A DNA stretch of 64,000 nt, taken from Lanius collurio (Eukaryota > Chordata > Aves > Passeriformes > Laniidae). This document shows positions 1 to 13,700 of this stretch, one piece after another; the first letter of the stretch is position 1, and every line of letters begins with the position of its first letter. The stretch covers positions 25,199,234-25,263,233 of the forward strand of contig JACBWW010000008.1 of assembly GCA_020086605.1 (NCBI GenBank), given 5' to 3'. The notes below the pieces were generated by a model. That model was not told where the DNA came from, did no database searches, and saw nothing but the letters and a program-made list of their open reading frames with translations. A program made the translations under genes and the position numbers.

Positions 1-1274
1 GGAGGTCTCTAGGAGATTTTGTTAACAACTCCTCTTTATCTGGAATTTCTTTTCCTTCACCACTTACTTTTCACCCATCTACTCAGTCTCATATTCTATA
101 TATTACAGCTGCAACTGTAAATTAAACATTGATTTGCTATTATACACAAGTACATATTTAGATAATTTTACAAGGGTCAAAGACAAATTGTGGACTATAG
201 AGTGAAGTTCTGCTGTTATCCAAAGACTATACAAGTGAAAGTAATGGAAATATTTTGTTGTGGGTATTTTATGCCAATGCTTCTCATTATACCTTTAGAA
301 GCCAGGCTTAGTTTTCACTGAAGTATAAAAATAATACTTGAAAAAGAAAGATAAGCTACAATCATATAATGAAATTGTGATGCAGAACAATGCTTAAAAA
401 AAAGGTCTAAGCTCTGCTGACTATCAGGACCACAGTCTTGAGGTTAGGAAGGTGATTAAGGGCTTTACTAAATATAGTCTTAAAATATGCCTCCAGGATC
501 TATTAATGAATAAGAAACCTTGATTGCTTATCATGTCTATTCCTCTCTGCCTTTAGTGGAAATGTAGACTGCTTGTTATATTGTGTGTTATTATAATCAC
601 AATACTTAGTATACTGTGTATTATTACAATCACAACATAAATGCATAAAACTAACCTAGGTTCTTTATCCTGCTGTAAAGGACATTCATTAATTTTAAAC
701 CTGTCCTTCCCTTTATGACACTCAGAACTGCAATTTTGTGTTAAAAAACAAAAACTTTCCATATTTAGACAAACTACTTTATAAAGAATAACATCAGTCT
801 TCAGAGAGTGTAAGGCAGGATATACATAATTTAGGCATATACAAAGTCAAAGTCAATATACACAAGGTCAATACACACAAAGACCTGGTAATGGATACAG
901 ATCTGCTCTATCCTAGAACTCTTTCATACAAACTAATAGGGATATGGAAGCCTGAATAAAAGTTTGCATTGTCTCGATAATAAACACATTATTTTTACTA
1001 CATCAAATTATGTAACTGTCTATTGCAATTTCACATTTTTTAAAAATAAAAGCTGTATGAAATCTACTGCAGATACTACACATACTCAAAAGGAACATCA
1101 TGCAAAGAATTACAGACACTAGAAAACACATTTTCTAAAATTCACACAGAGTGTGAACTGAATATGAACACACAAATGAACTGAACTTGAATATTACACA
1201 ATAACTATCTAAAAACTTTGTTGCACTTGTAGAACAGTAATTTGTTAGCTCTCAACTGGAAAAAATAAAAAGGA
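1..1274. other. Probable flank downstream of WDR70; no gene seen
   Basis: AT-rich single-copy-looking sequence with no ORF of recognisable content, no repeat family I recognise and no tRNA-like or rRNA sequence. If synteny follows other vertebrates this is the WDR70-GDNF intergenic interval, but nothing here proves it. Confidence 0.5.
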
Positions 1275-1651
1275 GTCTGAAGAATTGTACTATTTTATTT
1301 GTATACTTAAATTCATTGAACACTGTCATGACATAGCTTTTGTAAAGTTGGCAGTAATGAAAAAACATTCAGCAATATAATGAATTCACTATTTATAAAG
1401 AAATATTTTTCACTTAACTCACAAAGCTAAGTAACTGACACAGAGGAGTTATTTGCACAATATAAGTAAGTCCTTATGACAAAATTCAGATTAAGCCAGT
1501 GTAATTCAATAATCCTTTTTTTATACTGCAGCAAGTTTTATAAATTGAAGTAATTTTTGCTTTCAGATTTTGACCCACAATCCCAAATAAAGAAATGAAT
1601 GTTTCATTTTGTTTCAAATGCTCTAAAATGATTCTTTAAACCAATTATTTT
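1275..1651 (-). other. WDR70: Probable WDR70 3' untranslated region
   Basis: AT-rich sequence directly follows the stop codon in transcript direction. The first canonical AATAAA on the minus strand lies at 1299-1294, which would give a 3'UTR of about 375 bases. The exact cleavage site cannot be read from sequence alone. Longer alternative ends further left are possible. Confidence 0.45.
1294..1299 (-). promoter_or_regulatory. Candidate poly(A) signal AATAAA for WDR70
   Basis: The + strand reads tttatt, so the minus strand reads AATAAA. It is the first such hexamer after the WDR70 stop codon. A U-rich stretch (cctttttattttttcc on the minus strand) follows 10-35 bases downstream, as expected of a downstream element. 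AATAAA is common in AT-rich DNA, so this remains a candidate. Confidence 0.4.
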
Positions 1652-1736
1652 TCAAATTTTACGTTTTTTCCACTCCGGCTTGTCTGTTTCATCATCTTCT
1701 GGTTCCACTTCTGCAAAAACTGTTTTTGGCTGTGTT
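1652..1736 (-). CDS. WDR70: WDR70 last coding exon with stop codon
   Basis: The coding part is 85 bp. It follows a strong acceptor (long T tract then gttttctag), completes a Lys codon with its first base, and stops at TGA (1654-1652). It encodes [20 protein letters not shown] and EWKKRKI. The acidic run [10 protein letters not shown] directly followed by a terminal basic KKRKI is the WDR70 C terminus; the terminal cluster could be a nuclear localisation signal (inference). The intron before it is 8.2 kb. Confidence 0.96.
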
Positions 1737-4700
1737 CTAGAAAACAAAAAAAAGATTAAAATAGTGGTCAGACTACAATACTTCATCAGAAAATGTATTA
1801 AGACAGGCACTAGACACAAACAAGATAGACACATACAGACACTTCCAAAAAAAGAGCATTCTAGACTTGTCCATTTTTTATTTTTGACATTAACCTATCA
1901 ACTAACCTTCTCAGAACTGAAGAAACTTGGAGCTCACAGGCAAACAAGCACAACAAACACAGGTATTTTGCAAGTATTATCTCCTCATTAGTTTACAATC
2001 AGTATCCATGTATTCCATGAATAAATTTAAGATAGGTGTGAGGAACAAATACATTTAATTCAATGCTAGGAAAGCAGAGCCACTAGTCTCTTCATTCCAT
2101 CACTTTTTTTAAAAATAAAGTTCCATTTCAATACACTATAGAACAGCAGCCAGTAAGTGAAAACAGAACAGCTAAGCCAGATTTCTGGCTAACCCTATGC
2201 ATGAAAAAACCAGCTTCTCCTCCAGAGACTTTATCTAACACTACTGTAACACAAAAAACCTAATGACCTTCATATGAGAACACGCTGTATCTGACAGTCA
2301 AGCATGATGGTATCAATTTCTCCGCTCTTTATTTGACTTTTAAATACCGCTTAAACTTTAAAAAAGTAATTATTGATTACTTTCTAAATGAATACAGCAT
2401 CAAGCAGCCATTCAATAAACTGTTTGGACATTCAGTTCCCCTGTTTTATTCTTCAATAACTGCACAGTTTCCTTTTCAACCTAATTCTCAGCACAATCAC
2501 TACAGAGCTGAAACTATTAGATTTCTGATGCTGGTTGTGCTCAGCTTTTCAACATGACAAAGTATAAAATGCAGCCAAGGCAGTCATCACCTCATTGCTA
2601 TATTAACCGATGTTTTTCCAACAGTCTAAGGATGTGAAGCATTATTATTATTTTAGCAACTGTTATTTGGCAAACTCTACAAAATGCAGAGACCTTAACA
2701 AAATTATGCCTGCCTTACGTAACACAATAGGCAAAATCAAATGTTGCTTCTGACTTCAAAGAGTAAGAGCAAGACAACAGCTCTTAAAGAGGATTCTCCA
2801 GTTGTTAAGTAAGTGACTCAAAAGGTTCAAAATCACCAAAACTAGTCAAAGAAAACTCTCTTTACATAAGGGATCTTTCTATTGCCCTGCCTGCTCCTCC
2901 ATCCTCCAAGTTTGCCATTGAGGAAAGGGTCATCCTGATAATTCCAGAGATGGCCCTATTGCAGAACTCTGACTGGCACCTGATCCTTGGCACAGGCTGT
3001 AGTACACCTTGCACCCAGATGGGGATCTATACTATGGAAGTCAGATGAGTCCTTCAGCTGTCCACGGTAAGCAGAACTAAGATGAAAAAATATTTTCCAA
3101 TTTTAAAATTTCATTATAAAATACTTACATAAACTCTACTTAACCCATTGCTATAGAAGGATGTAAAAAAAAAAAAAAAAAAAAAAAAGGAAAAAAAAAA
3201 TCAACATTCAATCCAAACCAGGCATCAGGGATGAAGGCTTTATTGGCTGAAATACTGGATTTTGCTAGCTGCTGAAGAGGAAGAATGTATGGAATCTTCT
3301 CTTTTCTTCCAGACATACTGACAGAGGTTTATTTATCCCATTTTAACAATGTACCCTCCTTTTACCCCAATAGATGAAAAGTATCTAAATGTCCTCTAGG
3401 ATGACATCAGAATTAAGAGTTTCATCAGTAAAGCACAACTAACCAAGTGCAAGCCTATAATTTCTGACCACAAACCTGCAACTGTCATAATTCAGATAGG
3501 CATTTCCAACTTAGAAGAATGAATAAATTTGTGAAACAAGCAGCAAAACCTATGTTTTTTTCCAGGATAAGAGTGGTACAAAAAAAAGGCATATACTTCA
3601 GATAATGTAAGTGTGCTACTGACTGCAGGAAAACTGAGGTAGGGGGAGAAGCAAAAAAAACAAGGAAAAAAAAGAGAGAAACTGTACCATAATCAAGCAG
3701 TAACCAGCTAAAGCAAAAACATACAGAGGAAATCAAGTCTGCTTGCTACCTCACTTTTTAAAATTACCATGAAATAGTTGTAGCCTCAGCTGAAATGTAA
3801 ACTGTTCCACCTCCACAAGCGACATAGCTGTAACTGGGCCACCTAGGGTGATTCATATGCCTGAACATTTTAAAACACTGTTTTTGTTATTGCTTTATCA
3901 GCAGTGATCACTTAATCTAATTTAAACACAATTTTTTTCTGCTTAGTAACTGCACTGGACATAGCAAGTGTAGTAGGAGTTTGCTGTACAATTAATATTT
4001 ACATAAAAGTTATCAAAACAAATTTTCTTCTTCTAAATATTCTTATTTCTGAGGGCTAAATAATACATGTGGAAAACTGTGCTCTTTTTCCCCACCAAAA
4101 TTCTCAGAAATTTATTTATTCTTGATTTTGCAGGTTGATTTCAGTTTGTTAGGGATCTGTTTGGTAGATCCCATGGCAGAATACTATGGAGGGCAAAAGG
4201 GCCTGAAGAAAGCTGGTTGATCTTTGAGGAAATCTCCTCAAAACAGATTACATTTCATCTGCAGAAAGCACAGCCTGGCAGTAAGTAGCCTGGTGTGGAT
4301 GCATATGGATCTGACTGTGATAAACCACAAACTCCAAAAAGGAAGAATACAAAGGAGGTGAGGACACTCTCAGCTAAGAGGAACAGAGGCATTACATGAA
4401 CATGGAGGAACAGAGTTTGGAGTGCCAAAGCTCAGATGGAACTGAAAAAGAAAAGAAATGTGAGAGGCAACAACAAAGGACTTCTACAGCTACACTGAGA
4501 GCCAAAAGAATGCAAAGGAAAATATGCTTTATTGAGCAGGTAAACCACTAACATAGCATATGGAAAACGTCAAGATACTCGGTGCTTTTTTTGGCTCCAT
4601 CTTGCCTGATAATGTCTGTCCTCAGGCCTGCTGCACTGCTACACTACAGCAGAATCTCTGGTAGGGACTGAGACATTTCTAACAGCAAGAGGAAGACAGT

Positions 4701-7700
4701 TTGTAGCTCATTGGACATGCAAAAATCTGTATCAGATGGGTGGATCCAGAGGTACTGAGGGAGCTGGCCCATGTCATTGCAAGGGCACTCTGTCATCAAT
4801 GAGATGTCATGGTGACTGGGAGAGATTCTCACTGGGCAGAAAAAGTAAGCGTTTTTGTGAGGGGCAAAAGGAGGGTTTGGGAACTACCCAACCTGAGTTT
4901 CTAGGAAAACCAGGTAATGACTCCCAGTGGAAGGGATTTCCAGATGCATAAAGGACACGACAGTGGTAGGGAACAGGAAGCAAGGACTTAGCAAGGGCAT
5001 GCTGTGCCTGCCAACCAGACTGCTAGAACAGGCTGCCCAGACAGGTGTGGGAATTTCTATCCTTGAGGATATTTAACCTTGGTTGAGCAAGTCCCTGAAC
5101 AACCCAAATCTAATTGGATCTGTGCAGACTGATGTAAGTGAACGCACTTGAAGTTGGAGCTTGGACTAGATTACTTCAGGCATTCCCTTCCTACCTAAAT
5201 TGTTCTATGATCTTGTGTTTCCACATGACTGTCAGCTGAAACCAGTATCTCATACACTGAAAAATGCATTCCTATTGTGGGTTATGGTAACAGGCTGCAA
5301 ACAAAAACGGGAAAACAAACTAGCATGATTTATTTATACTATGTGCTTTCTCTTTACTTCAGTGGTTTTTAAGATATTCAGATATGCAGACCTCTAGAAA
5401 ATTTCCAGGGGCCAGGAAGACTGCTTTAGAGTCACTATAATCCCTCTGGTTATGGGTTGTTTTTCTTAATTGCCTTTTGAGGATCCAATAAAAGTAGCTC
5501 ATTGACATGGACTAGCAGATAAATAATACTGCTGCAGCAAAACCAGCTGGAGATGACAACTGCATATCACAACATGTGACTCATGTCACAGTAACTTTTG
5601 AAATTTGTGTTTATATTGCACAGAAACAAAGAAAAAAGATTTTCAAGCATGCTTGGAAACCAGAATAATGTCATAAAGGTCATTTTTGGACTGAAAAGTT
5701 AAGCTTTTCAGCATCAGGCACCTTTTTTATTTCTTTACCCCACCAACCATCCTAACTGTTCCCTAAATCTCAGGGGCTCCCCTCTCAAAATTAGCAATTT
5801 ACAAAAAAATATTTAGGGTAAATATATCAAGGCATGTCAACAAGGCTGCTGTTACAAGACATTCTGTTCAGACCTGATTCTTCAACTAAGGATACTGGAG
5901 CCATTACATGACTAACACTTCACACACTGGCATTGCCCTCGAGAAGAAGTTCCATGAACACGACACAGATAGACTCTTGCTTCAAGTCATTCCCTTTTGA
6001 CAGTGACAAGCAGCAATCAAAAAGACTGCAAAACAGGGGCAACATCACTGAAATAAAAGGTATTTTCAAGAACTCCAGTTTACCTTGTTGAGGAGGGAAC
6101 TTTCACCCTCACTTTCTCTCTGGTAGAGAAGAAAGCTGCATCTGGGCCTGATTAAGCACTCAGCTACAATGCTTAGTAATTCTTGTTGATCCTTCAGAGG
6201 GACATCTGAAGCCATTATAGTATATCTGTACAGCTGTGTTAAAACAAACATCTCACAAAGAATGTAATTTTCAAACATTTACAACTGATGCCTCAAGTTC
6301 CTTTCCTGTAGTTCTTTACTTGAAATCTTCAATCTGTCCTTCCTTTCCTTTCACTCCAATGGAATGGCTCTTGCCAAGGACTCTAACTAGCTTTTCCCTG
6401 AGAAATCTCAAGATCTTTTCCTTATCCTTATCCACTACAACTTTTCGGCTGTGTTGATCACATCTTATTTGACACTTTATTCATATTGGGTTTCTGTGAG
6501 ATGTCATCTCCTGATTCAGCATGTACTTCTTATCATCCCCAGCATCCTTTTCAGCAGCATCTGTTTTTCACCAATTCTTTTGCCTCTTACATACTTCCGC
6601 CTCCTTTCTGGCTCAAATGACAGGTGAAATGGAAAGCTCAAGCTAATGATAACAAGCTTGAAAATTTTTTCAAGTGATAAATAATGCAAATGAACATTTG
6701 GCTTCAAGAGTAAATTAGGCACCTTTAGCTCTAAAAAAAGGGATAAATTTTTACATAGAATGCATAAAGTAACAGCAGAAGTCATGCGTTTCTTAGAAGA
6801 CTTATTGAAGTGAAAATCATAGAATGGTTTGGTTTTGAAGGTACTTTAAAGATCATCCAGCTCCAACTCCCCTGCCATGGGCAGGGACACCCTCCTCTAG
6901 AGCAGGTTGCTCAGAGCCTCATCCAACCTGGCCTTGAACACTGCCAGGGATGGTGCGCCCACAACTTGTCTGGGAAACCTGTTCTGTGCCTCATCACTCT
7001 CTGAGTAGAGAATTTCTTTGTAACATCTAATCTAAATCTCTCCTTTTTTATTTTAAAATCATTCCCCCTTGTCCAGTCACCCTTGTAAAAATGTCACTCT
7101 CCCACATATACAATTTAAAAAGTATTAAATCACTTAACTGATTCAGAATGACTTAACCATTATGGATCAGGAACAGAGAAACTCTAATCCAGTCATCATA
7201 TTCCAAGTTAGAAAACTGATTAACCAGAAAAAGAGATTTTCTTAATCTTCTCAGTCTAAAATTATTTCATAGCTATCACTGGAGAAAATTATGTAACGAT
7301 ACTTTCCTTACATATTCTCTGAAGAAAATGTGTAAGGAAATGGATATAGTTTCACTGAACAAGAGTGAAAACTTTATATGCACAGACAGCACAGGACTTG
7401 TCAAACAAAAGATATATCAAGTGGATAGTTTTATACTATGTTTAAGTAAAAATTTACTACAAGAAATGTGGAAAAACTGGTAGCAGAAGAGTAAAGTAGT
7501 AAAAGAATAAACACCATTTAAAAAAATGAAACATACCGGATGTATGGTTTTTAGGTCTTAAGACAGTATAAAAGTATTTTAAGAAAGTATCAGAATATCA
7601 CCTTTCCTAACTCTATAATGTAACTTGTGCTATAGCTAAAGCAGATGTCCAATATACAAACCAGTATTGCAGGATAATTCATATTAATTACTAGAAATTT

Positions 7701-10700
7701 GCATATTTTATTAAATATCAGTCTGTAAGTACATCCATAAGACGCATATTATATACAGGTTAAATATACATGCTCTGTAAAGTCAGATGTAGGATATTAT
7801 TATAATAGCATATATTATTATATTTCATATATTATAATAGCACAGCTTTTTGTGGCTGCTAATACGAATTTCTGAAAACTAAGAGCATGACACAATAAGA
7901 AAGTTTCTGCATTTCATTGTCTTAGATATTATTAGTGTTAATATTAATGTCATTATTAATAGAATTATTATTGTGTTATTGTAATTATTATTAATTATAT
8001 TATTGTTTGGGGGGGTTTATGCTGTTTGCACAGAGTATATCTGAAAGTCAAGCTTTTAAAGCAAGGATAATGGCAGCTTCAGTGGGATGAGATTTATCAG
8101 CTGACAAAGCCATCAAGGCAGCATGCTGCTGGCTGCAGTCCAATTCCCCCACATACATATCACCGTCTGGTGTGTAAGTTAATAGCAGTCTGGACTTGCA
8201 TCCTGCCCACTTCTCAGCCAGCTCTCCTCTTCCCCTGCAGCCACATCTTTAACAAGGAACTGTAATGAAATCTGGCCACCTGACACAGTAAGCCTCCTGT
8301 AACACAGCTTTGTTTTAAAACTTTCATGTCTACTACATTGCAGGTGTCAGGGACGAAACTTAATATACAATCAATGAAGTTACTAAGCCATAAGTATGCT
8401 GAGGTATCTAGCTACCTGATGGAATGAGTGATTGCATGTACTTTTGAGAATGGATTCCTCAAATAAAACCAGATACCTACACATTCCAAGTACATTTCCT
8501 CTCTAGTAATCATGAGCTCTTAAATAATTAAAAATCAATATTTAACACATTCATTACAACAATTGCTACGGAATTAGGCTTTCAAACATTACGTCTTTGG
8601 TACCAAGAGTGATACTGTATAATGCCTTGGTTTGATGCACAACATCAAATGCCATACTTATCAATTACCAGTGTGCCATACTTACTAATAACCCAATCAA
8701 AGCCAGGCTGGGTCAGCTGCTTTGGAACAGGTATTTAGTTATCTTTTTGAACATGTGGGAGAAAACAAATGTCATCATCAGAAATAAGCTGTGATTCTTA
8801 GTGTATTTCTAGTTTCTGGAAAAAAGTGGTGATTGGTTCAGCTGAACACTAATAAAGAAAGTAATCAGTAAAGTACTAATGAACATAGAGCCTTGGACAC
8901 AGAACACTGGGCTACAAAAAAAAAAAAAAGTAATTCATTATTGGCAGACTGTTCTGTGAAGACTGTTCCAGCTCTTCAAAATGTTTTCCTGATGCATTTT
9001 GAAAACACTGCTTGACATCATTTTGTGAAAAAAGCTCCCTCAATGATAATAAAATATGACAATTCTAGTAATTTTTAAAGTGTTAGTTTCAGATCATTAG
9101 TATGAAATGCATTTATGTAGTACTTATTTTTATACTATTGTATATTAATTGTTCGTATTTAATTGTTTGAAATGTACTGATTTTTAGGAAAAAAATCCTT
9201 GGCGAGAAAGCATTCAAGAAGCATATTGCACAATCTTCATTTTAATATATTCTCACAAATACAATTTAAATTGAGTAAAGTACCATCTGTGGGATTGCCA
9301 AGGTTTTACTAAAAAAATCTTGTTGAGGTTCTTTAATTTATGTAACAACTGAAAACTTACTTCTTTATGTTGAATTCTTGGTAGGAGATTTTATCAGTGC
9401 AATTTTTAATATTGCTGTACCTTTAAAACTAAGTTAATTCAGGAAGTTACTTGGGTCCTCATGCAGGAAAAATACAGTTAAAAACTTATGGCAGTCGATA
9501 AATCATCCTGTCATAATACCAAGTAAATATTTGGAAGGTTTAACCTAAAAATCAGTCAGAACTAGAGGGCATATTGAAAAATCATCCCAATATATCAGTG
9601 GGACAGTACCCTATTAAAAGGTATATTACAATTTTAGGCATGGATTTGGAGAAGATTCTAAACTCAAATCAACTTTTCAAGTTTCAAAATAACTTCCAAC
9701 ACTGGCAGGTGCATTTTAAAAGTGGAAATATAAAACTTCAACAATTCAACCTCCTGGAAACTCCTATCTTCATAAAAGAGTGTATTTTTGGTTTATGTGG
9801 CAGCAATCCAAAAAAGGTAAAGTATAGCATTAAAAATGTCTCTTCTGCTTCAACAAAACTCCTACTGGCCTCTAGAAATGTTACTTGTATTCCTAGTTGG
9901 CTCCTTACTTAGCATATGCCGGAGCCACCCAGTATGGGTTCTCCTCCGCTTCCTTCGCATGACGTAGAATGGCCTCTCGAGGGTTGCTGTCGTCTGTCTT
10001 GTCCAAGGCAATGTTCTTGACTATATATGATGACAGGGTGACGCCATGAGTCCCAACACGGCCACCACGACCTGTGGCATGAAGAGAAAAATAGTTAAGA
10101 AATATGCAGAGCCTGCACTGGTGATCTGATACAAAGAGGTTATTTAATGCTATAGGAAGAGTTTAACTTATTGCTGCTTTGAGGTGGGTGTTTACTAATT
10201 TTGTAACTCAAAGTAAGCCATTGTAATTACTAATTTTTTGTAGGCAAGCACTCCAATGAGACATCAATGTCTTAAAGTGCTGGATCTACAGAGTAGAGTC
10301 ACCACCCAAAAACTGGAAATCCAAATGAGTGCAGAACCAAAGCATGACGGCCCCTTCAGCATACAATACTCTGAAATGATTATGCCTAGATTACCTGCTC
10401 CTGCTACTGGAGGTTCAGGTTTGTGAGACTTCATGGGGTCCAACCTATCCTTCTCCAGCTGTTTCCTCGTGCTTCGCTGTCGTGGTTCACGGAACATTGG
10501 AAGCGCATGGGCTGAAGGGTAGCAATTTGGAGAAAATTAAATGTTAGAAATTCTATTGTCTTTTTAACATTCTAAACACAAAGAGTTGAGTTCATTCTTG
10601 CAATGGAAAAGGAGGCATGAGCAGCCTCCCGGTAATCCTATATCCAAACAATGGTTTACTGAGTTGTACTTTCAAGGCTTTCCTTCTGCTGAATTTTTCA

Positions 10701-13700
10701 AAGATGAAAACAGTCAGATATCAGGGTTCTTTCAGGCAAGAGCTGCTCCTCTGAAATACTGTTTGCACAGTTTATGTGTATTCCATTCATACCTCTGTCA
10801 TTCAGTTCTCAACATTAGCATTGTGACCAACCAGTTACTCTTTTCTGAACTTCCCATATTTCTAAAGCATTCTCATGTGCTCAGAGTATAACAAGACACT
10901 TGACACATTCTTGGATATGACAGAGTGGAGAGGAAACCCTTCAATGACTCCAAATTTTATGCATATGAAGTCACAATCATGTTCTTTCTTAAATAATAAG
11001 ATTAATCACCATTGAAAAAAATAACATAACTGAGGCAGTCTGGCTAAATTTCAAGGATTTAAAATTTCTATTTCCTCAGGAAAGTGCTATCTTTAACCAC
11101 AGCAATGGCTTTGATCCACTCAGACAAGGGACTCATTTGTCAGCAACAGAGAAACGTGATGTTAATGGACACGGTTTTCTTGCAGCGAGGTTTATATCTC
11201 ACATGCAGGTGTGCTCATTGCTGCCGTTTCCCAAGATACGGGAAACTGTGTAGAGGTCAAATGATCCCTCAAATAAAGACAAAAAATAACCAAATGAATC
11301 TTAAATTTAGGAACATCATCTCTATATTGAGTAAAAAAAAACAACAGGGAGCATTCAGGTACCTATCAGTTTGAGTTTTCAGTTTATTTCTATGAGCCTC
11401 TTCAATTTATTAGACTGAGTGAAGTCACATCTAGGTGACACACAGTAGATCTTTGGAAACAAATGTTTAGGTTTTATTTTTGCAGATTTCATTAAGTATG
11501 AAATGCTGGGGACAATTTTCTGCCAAGCACTAAGCTTGATCAGTTTCCACAGAGCATCTGAGGTGACTAATGCACAGATCCAAGCCTTTCCCATTTGTGG
11601 AGCTCAAGGCTGTCTAAGGGAAAACCAGGCTGTGTATTTCTGTGTTTTAAAAGTGACACTTAATCCCTTAAAATAACATTCCTGCATTTTAAGTAGCCAT
11701 TACAGGCAATTCTCAAATTAAAGAGCAACAAGAGATCTGAAGGAAAAGAAAAAAAAAAGAAAAGGGGGAAAAAAAGAAGAGAAGAAAAAGAGGGGTCAGT
11801 TCTTTTTGCAAAAGCACTTTGGAGATATTTAGGTCTTCCCAGTTTTACCTGTAAACTTAAAAGACCTCTGAAAAGCTTCCAAAATATGCAAAAACCTTAA
11901 AAATTTAATAAGCAAATCCTTACATTTTTCTGCAGTACTGTATATGGAAGCATCCTTGTTTGGTTTCAAAATGATGTGGAAGAAACAGTTAAACAGCTGG
12001 AACTCAGTGACAAAATCCCCAAAATTTGCATAACTTGGACCTATATCTTTCAATGACATTTATAAATGCCACTGGACACACAAGTTTCACTAGATTTTAA
12101 GCAGAATTTTCTTTAAAAATTCACAGAAGTTCTTTAGAGTATAAACACTAATGACAGTGCACACAAAGCATTACAGTGAAGAATAAGGATGGATTAAGAG
12201 CACTCAGTGAAGACAAATACTCCTGATCTTTGGCAATTGCTGCTAAGTTTACCCCAAAAACCAGAGCTGAAAATTTGCAGCAGTAAGGTAGGTTGGAGAC
12301 AGCTGTGGCTAGAACCTGCCCAAGATGGGAAGCCAGAACTGATTTGCCCTGATATGGGTCTAGTTACCAAGACTACCCAAACTTTCTCACCCTAAACCTC
12401 TTTTTATTATGCCGCCGAACAACTTGTTCATTCTAGAGAAATGGTTTCAGTATGTGTAAAACCAAGCCTACTAGAAATCAGAGCTGAACACCCTGAAACT
12501 GAAAGAGGATGAAGAGAAGCAAGATGGCAAAACTGTGTGACTGTTCTCATTTCACATGAGGAAACACTACATACGGGGAGGGTCAAGATCTCTCAGTTAA
12601 TCCCCTCTTTCCACTGTAAAAATTGTCATTGGGAAAAGACAGATCATTAAACATTTTATAGAAGCAATGATAACTGTATTTTATGAATCAATGAGCCTTA
12701 GTATGAACATAAGGTCTTAAAAACCCCTAAGGTTAGGGATAGCTAAGCTATCTAAAACCCTATATAACTTGGGGTAAGTTAAAAATTTGGAAAAATCATT
12801 CAGTATTTGTTCAAGACCAATCTCTCATCTCTGACTTTGTCACTGGTACTGCAAAGTAGCAAAACTCTTCCTAAGCTCATCTACACTCCACAATTAACTT
12901 AAGCAAAACTGAAGATTTAGAAAAGCTCCAAAATTTTGGAGGCTTTCAGAAGCACCTCCAATAAAGAAATCAACCATTATTAACAACTTTAAAGAGCATA
13001 CAGAATATATATACCTTTCTGGTTGTGCAAGATGACAAAAAATTCGTATGAAGCACTAATATATGATACCAATAATCAGTGCTTAATGAAAGACTTTTTA
13101 GAGGAGAAGAGATAAAGCTAAACGATCTGAAAATCATTTCAAACCTAAGAATGAGTTAAGGATGCTGCTATAAAGATATATTCAAATTTCTTACGTGTTA
13201 TAATGTAATCCTGTGTGAGAGTCTCTGCTTGTCTCTCTTTTCGTTTTGTTTTGACCACACATAATTTTGCTCCCCTAGGATGAAACAGAGCAGTTCAGTT
13301 AGTCTGTTTATTTCAAACAGAAATCCATTTTTATTCAAGACAGTCTCAACAAAATTATACAGCACTCTAAATATTCATGAATGTTTGTATCTTTGCCTGT
13401 TCATACTCATGTGAAAGAGGGTAGAGAGATTATAGTGTTTCTGTTATAAAGCAGTTTATATGACATGCAGAAATAAGGGTGGAAGATTCATTTCACACTT
13501 CATTTGTCCATAGTACTTTAGTGTGCACACTGGAAGTGCTGCTCTCCAAACTTGGGCACTCATTTGCTCCTGATATTATTCTTCCTAAGCAGCAGAGGTG
13601 GCAGTTATCTAACCAGAGGCATCTATAACACTGAGGCAGGAAAGACTGCACAAGCCTGTCTGCAGCAAAATTGATTTAAACCAGTAGTATTTCCTCCTTA

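Larger units (their letters stand above)
1737..9908 (-). other. WDR70: WDR70 intron (last), 8172 bp
   Basis: The boundaries are donor gtaagg and acceptor gttttctag on the minus strand. It contains an A-rich tract (3165-3200), a decayed CR1 in + orientation (4170-5215), a CR1 in - orientation (6815-7105) and an ATT-rich low-complexity stretch (7926-8015). The remainder is AT-rich sequence with only short uninformative open frames. Confidence 0.9.

Noticed and set aside
1680..1991. + strand open frame of 103 codons over the last WDR70 exon
   Set aside because: It is antisense to the conserved exon and runs into intron; no domain or codon pattern supports it.
6810..7004. + strand open frame of 64 codons
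   Set aside because: It is the reverse complement of a CR1 3' end, not a gene.
9574..9912. + strand open frame of 112 codons
   Set aside because: It ends at the antisense of a WDR70 exon, has no recognisable content and fits chance in AT-rich DNA.
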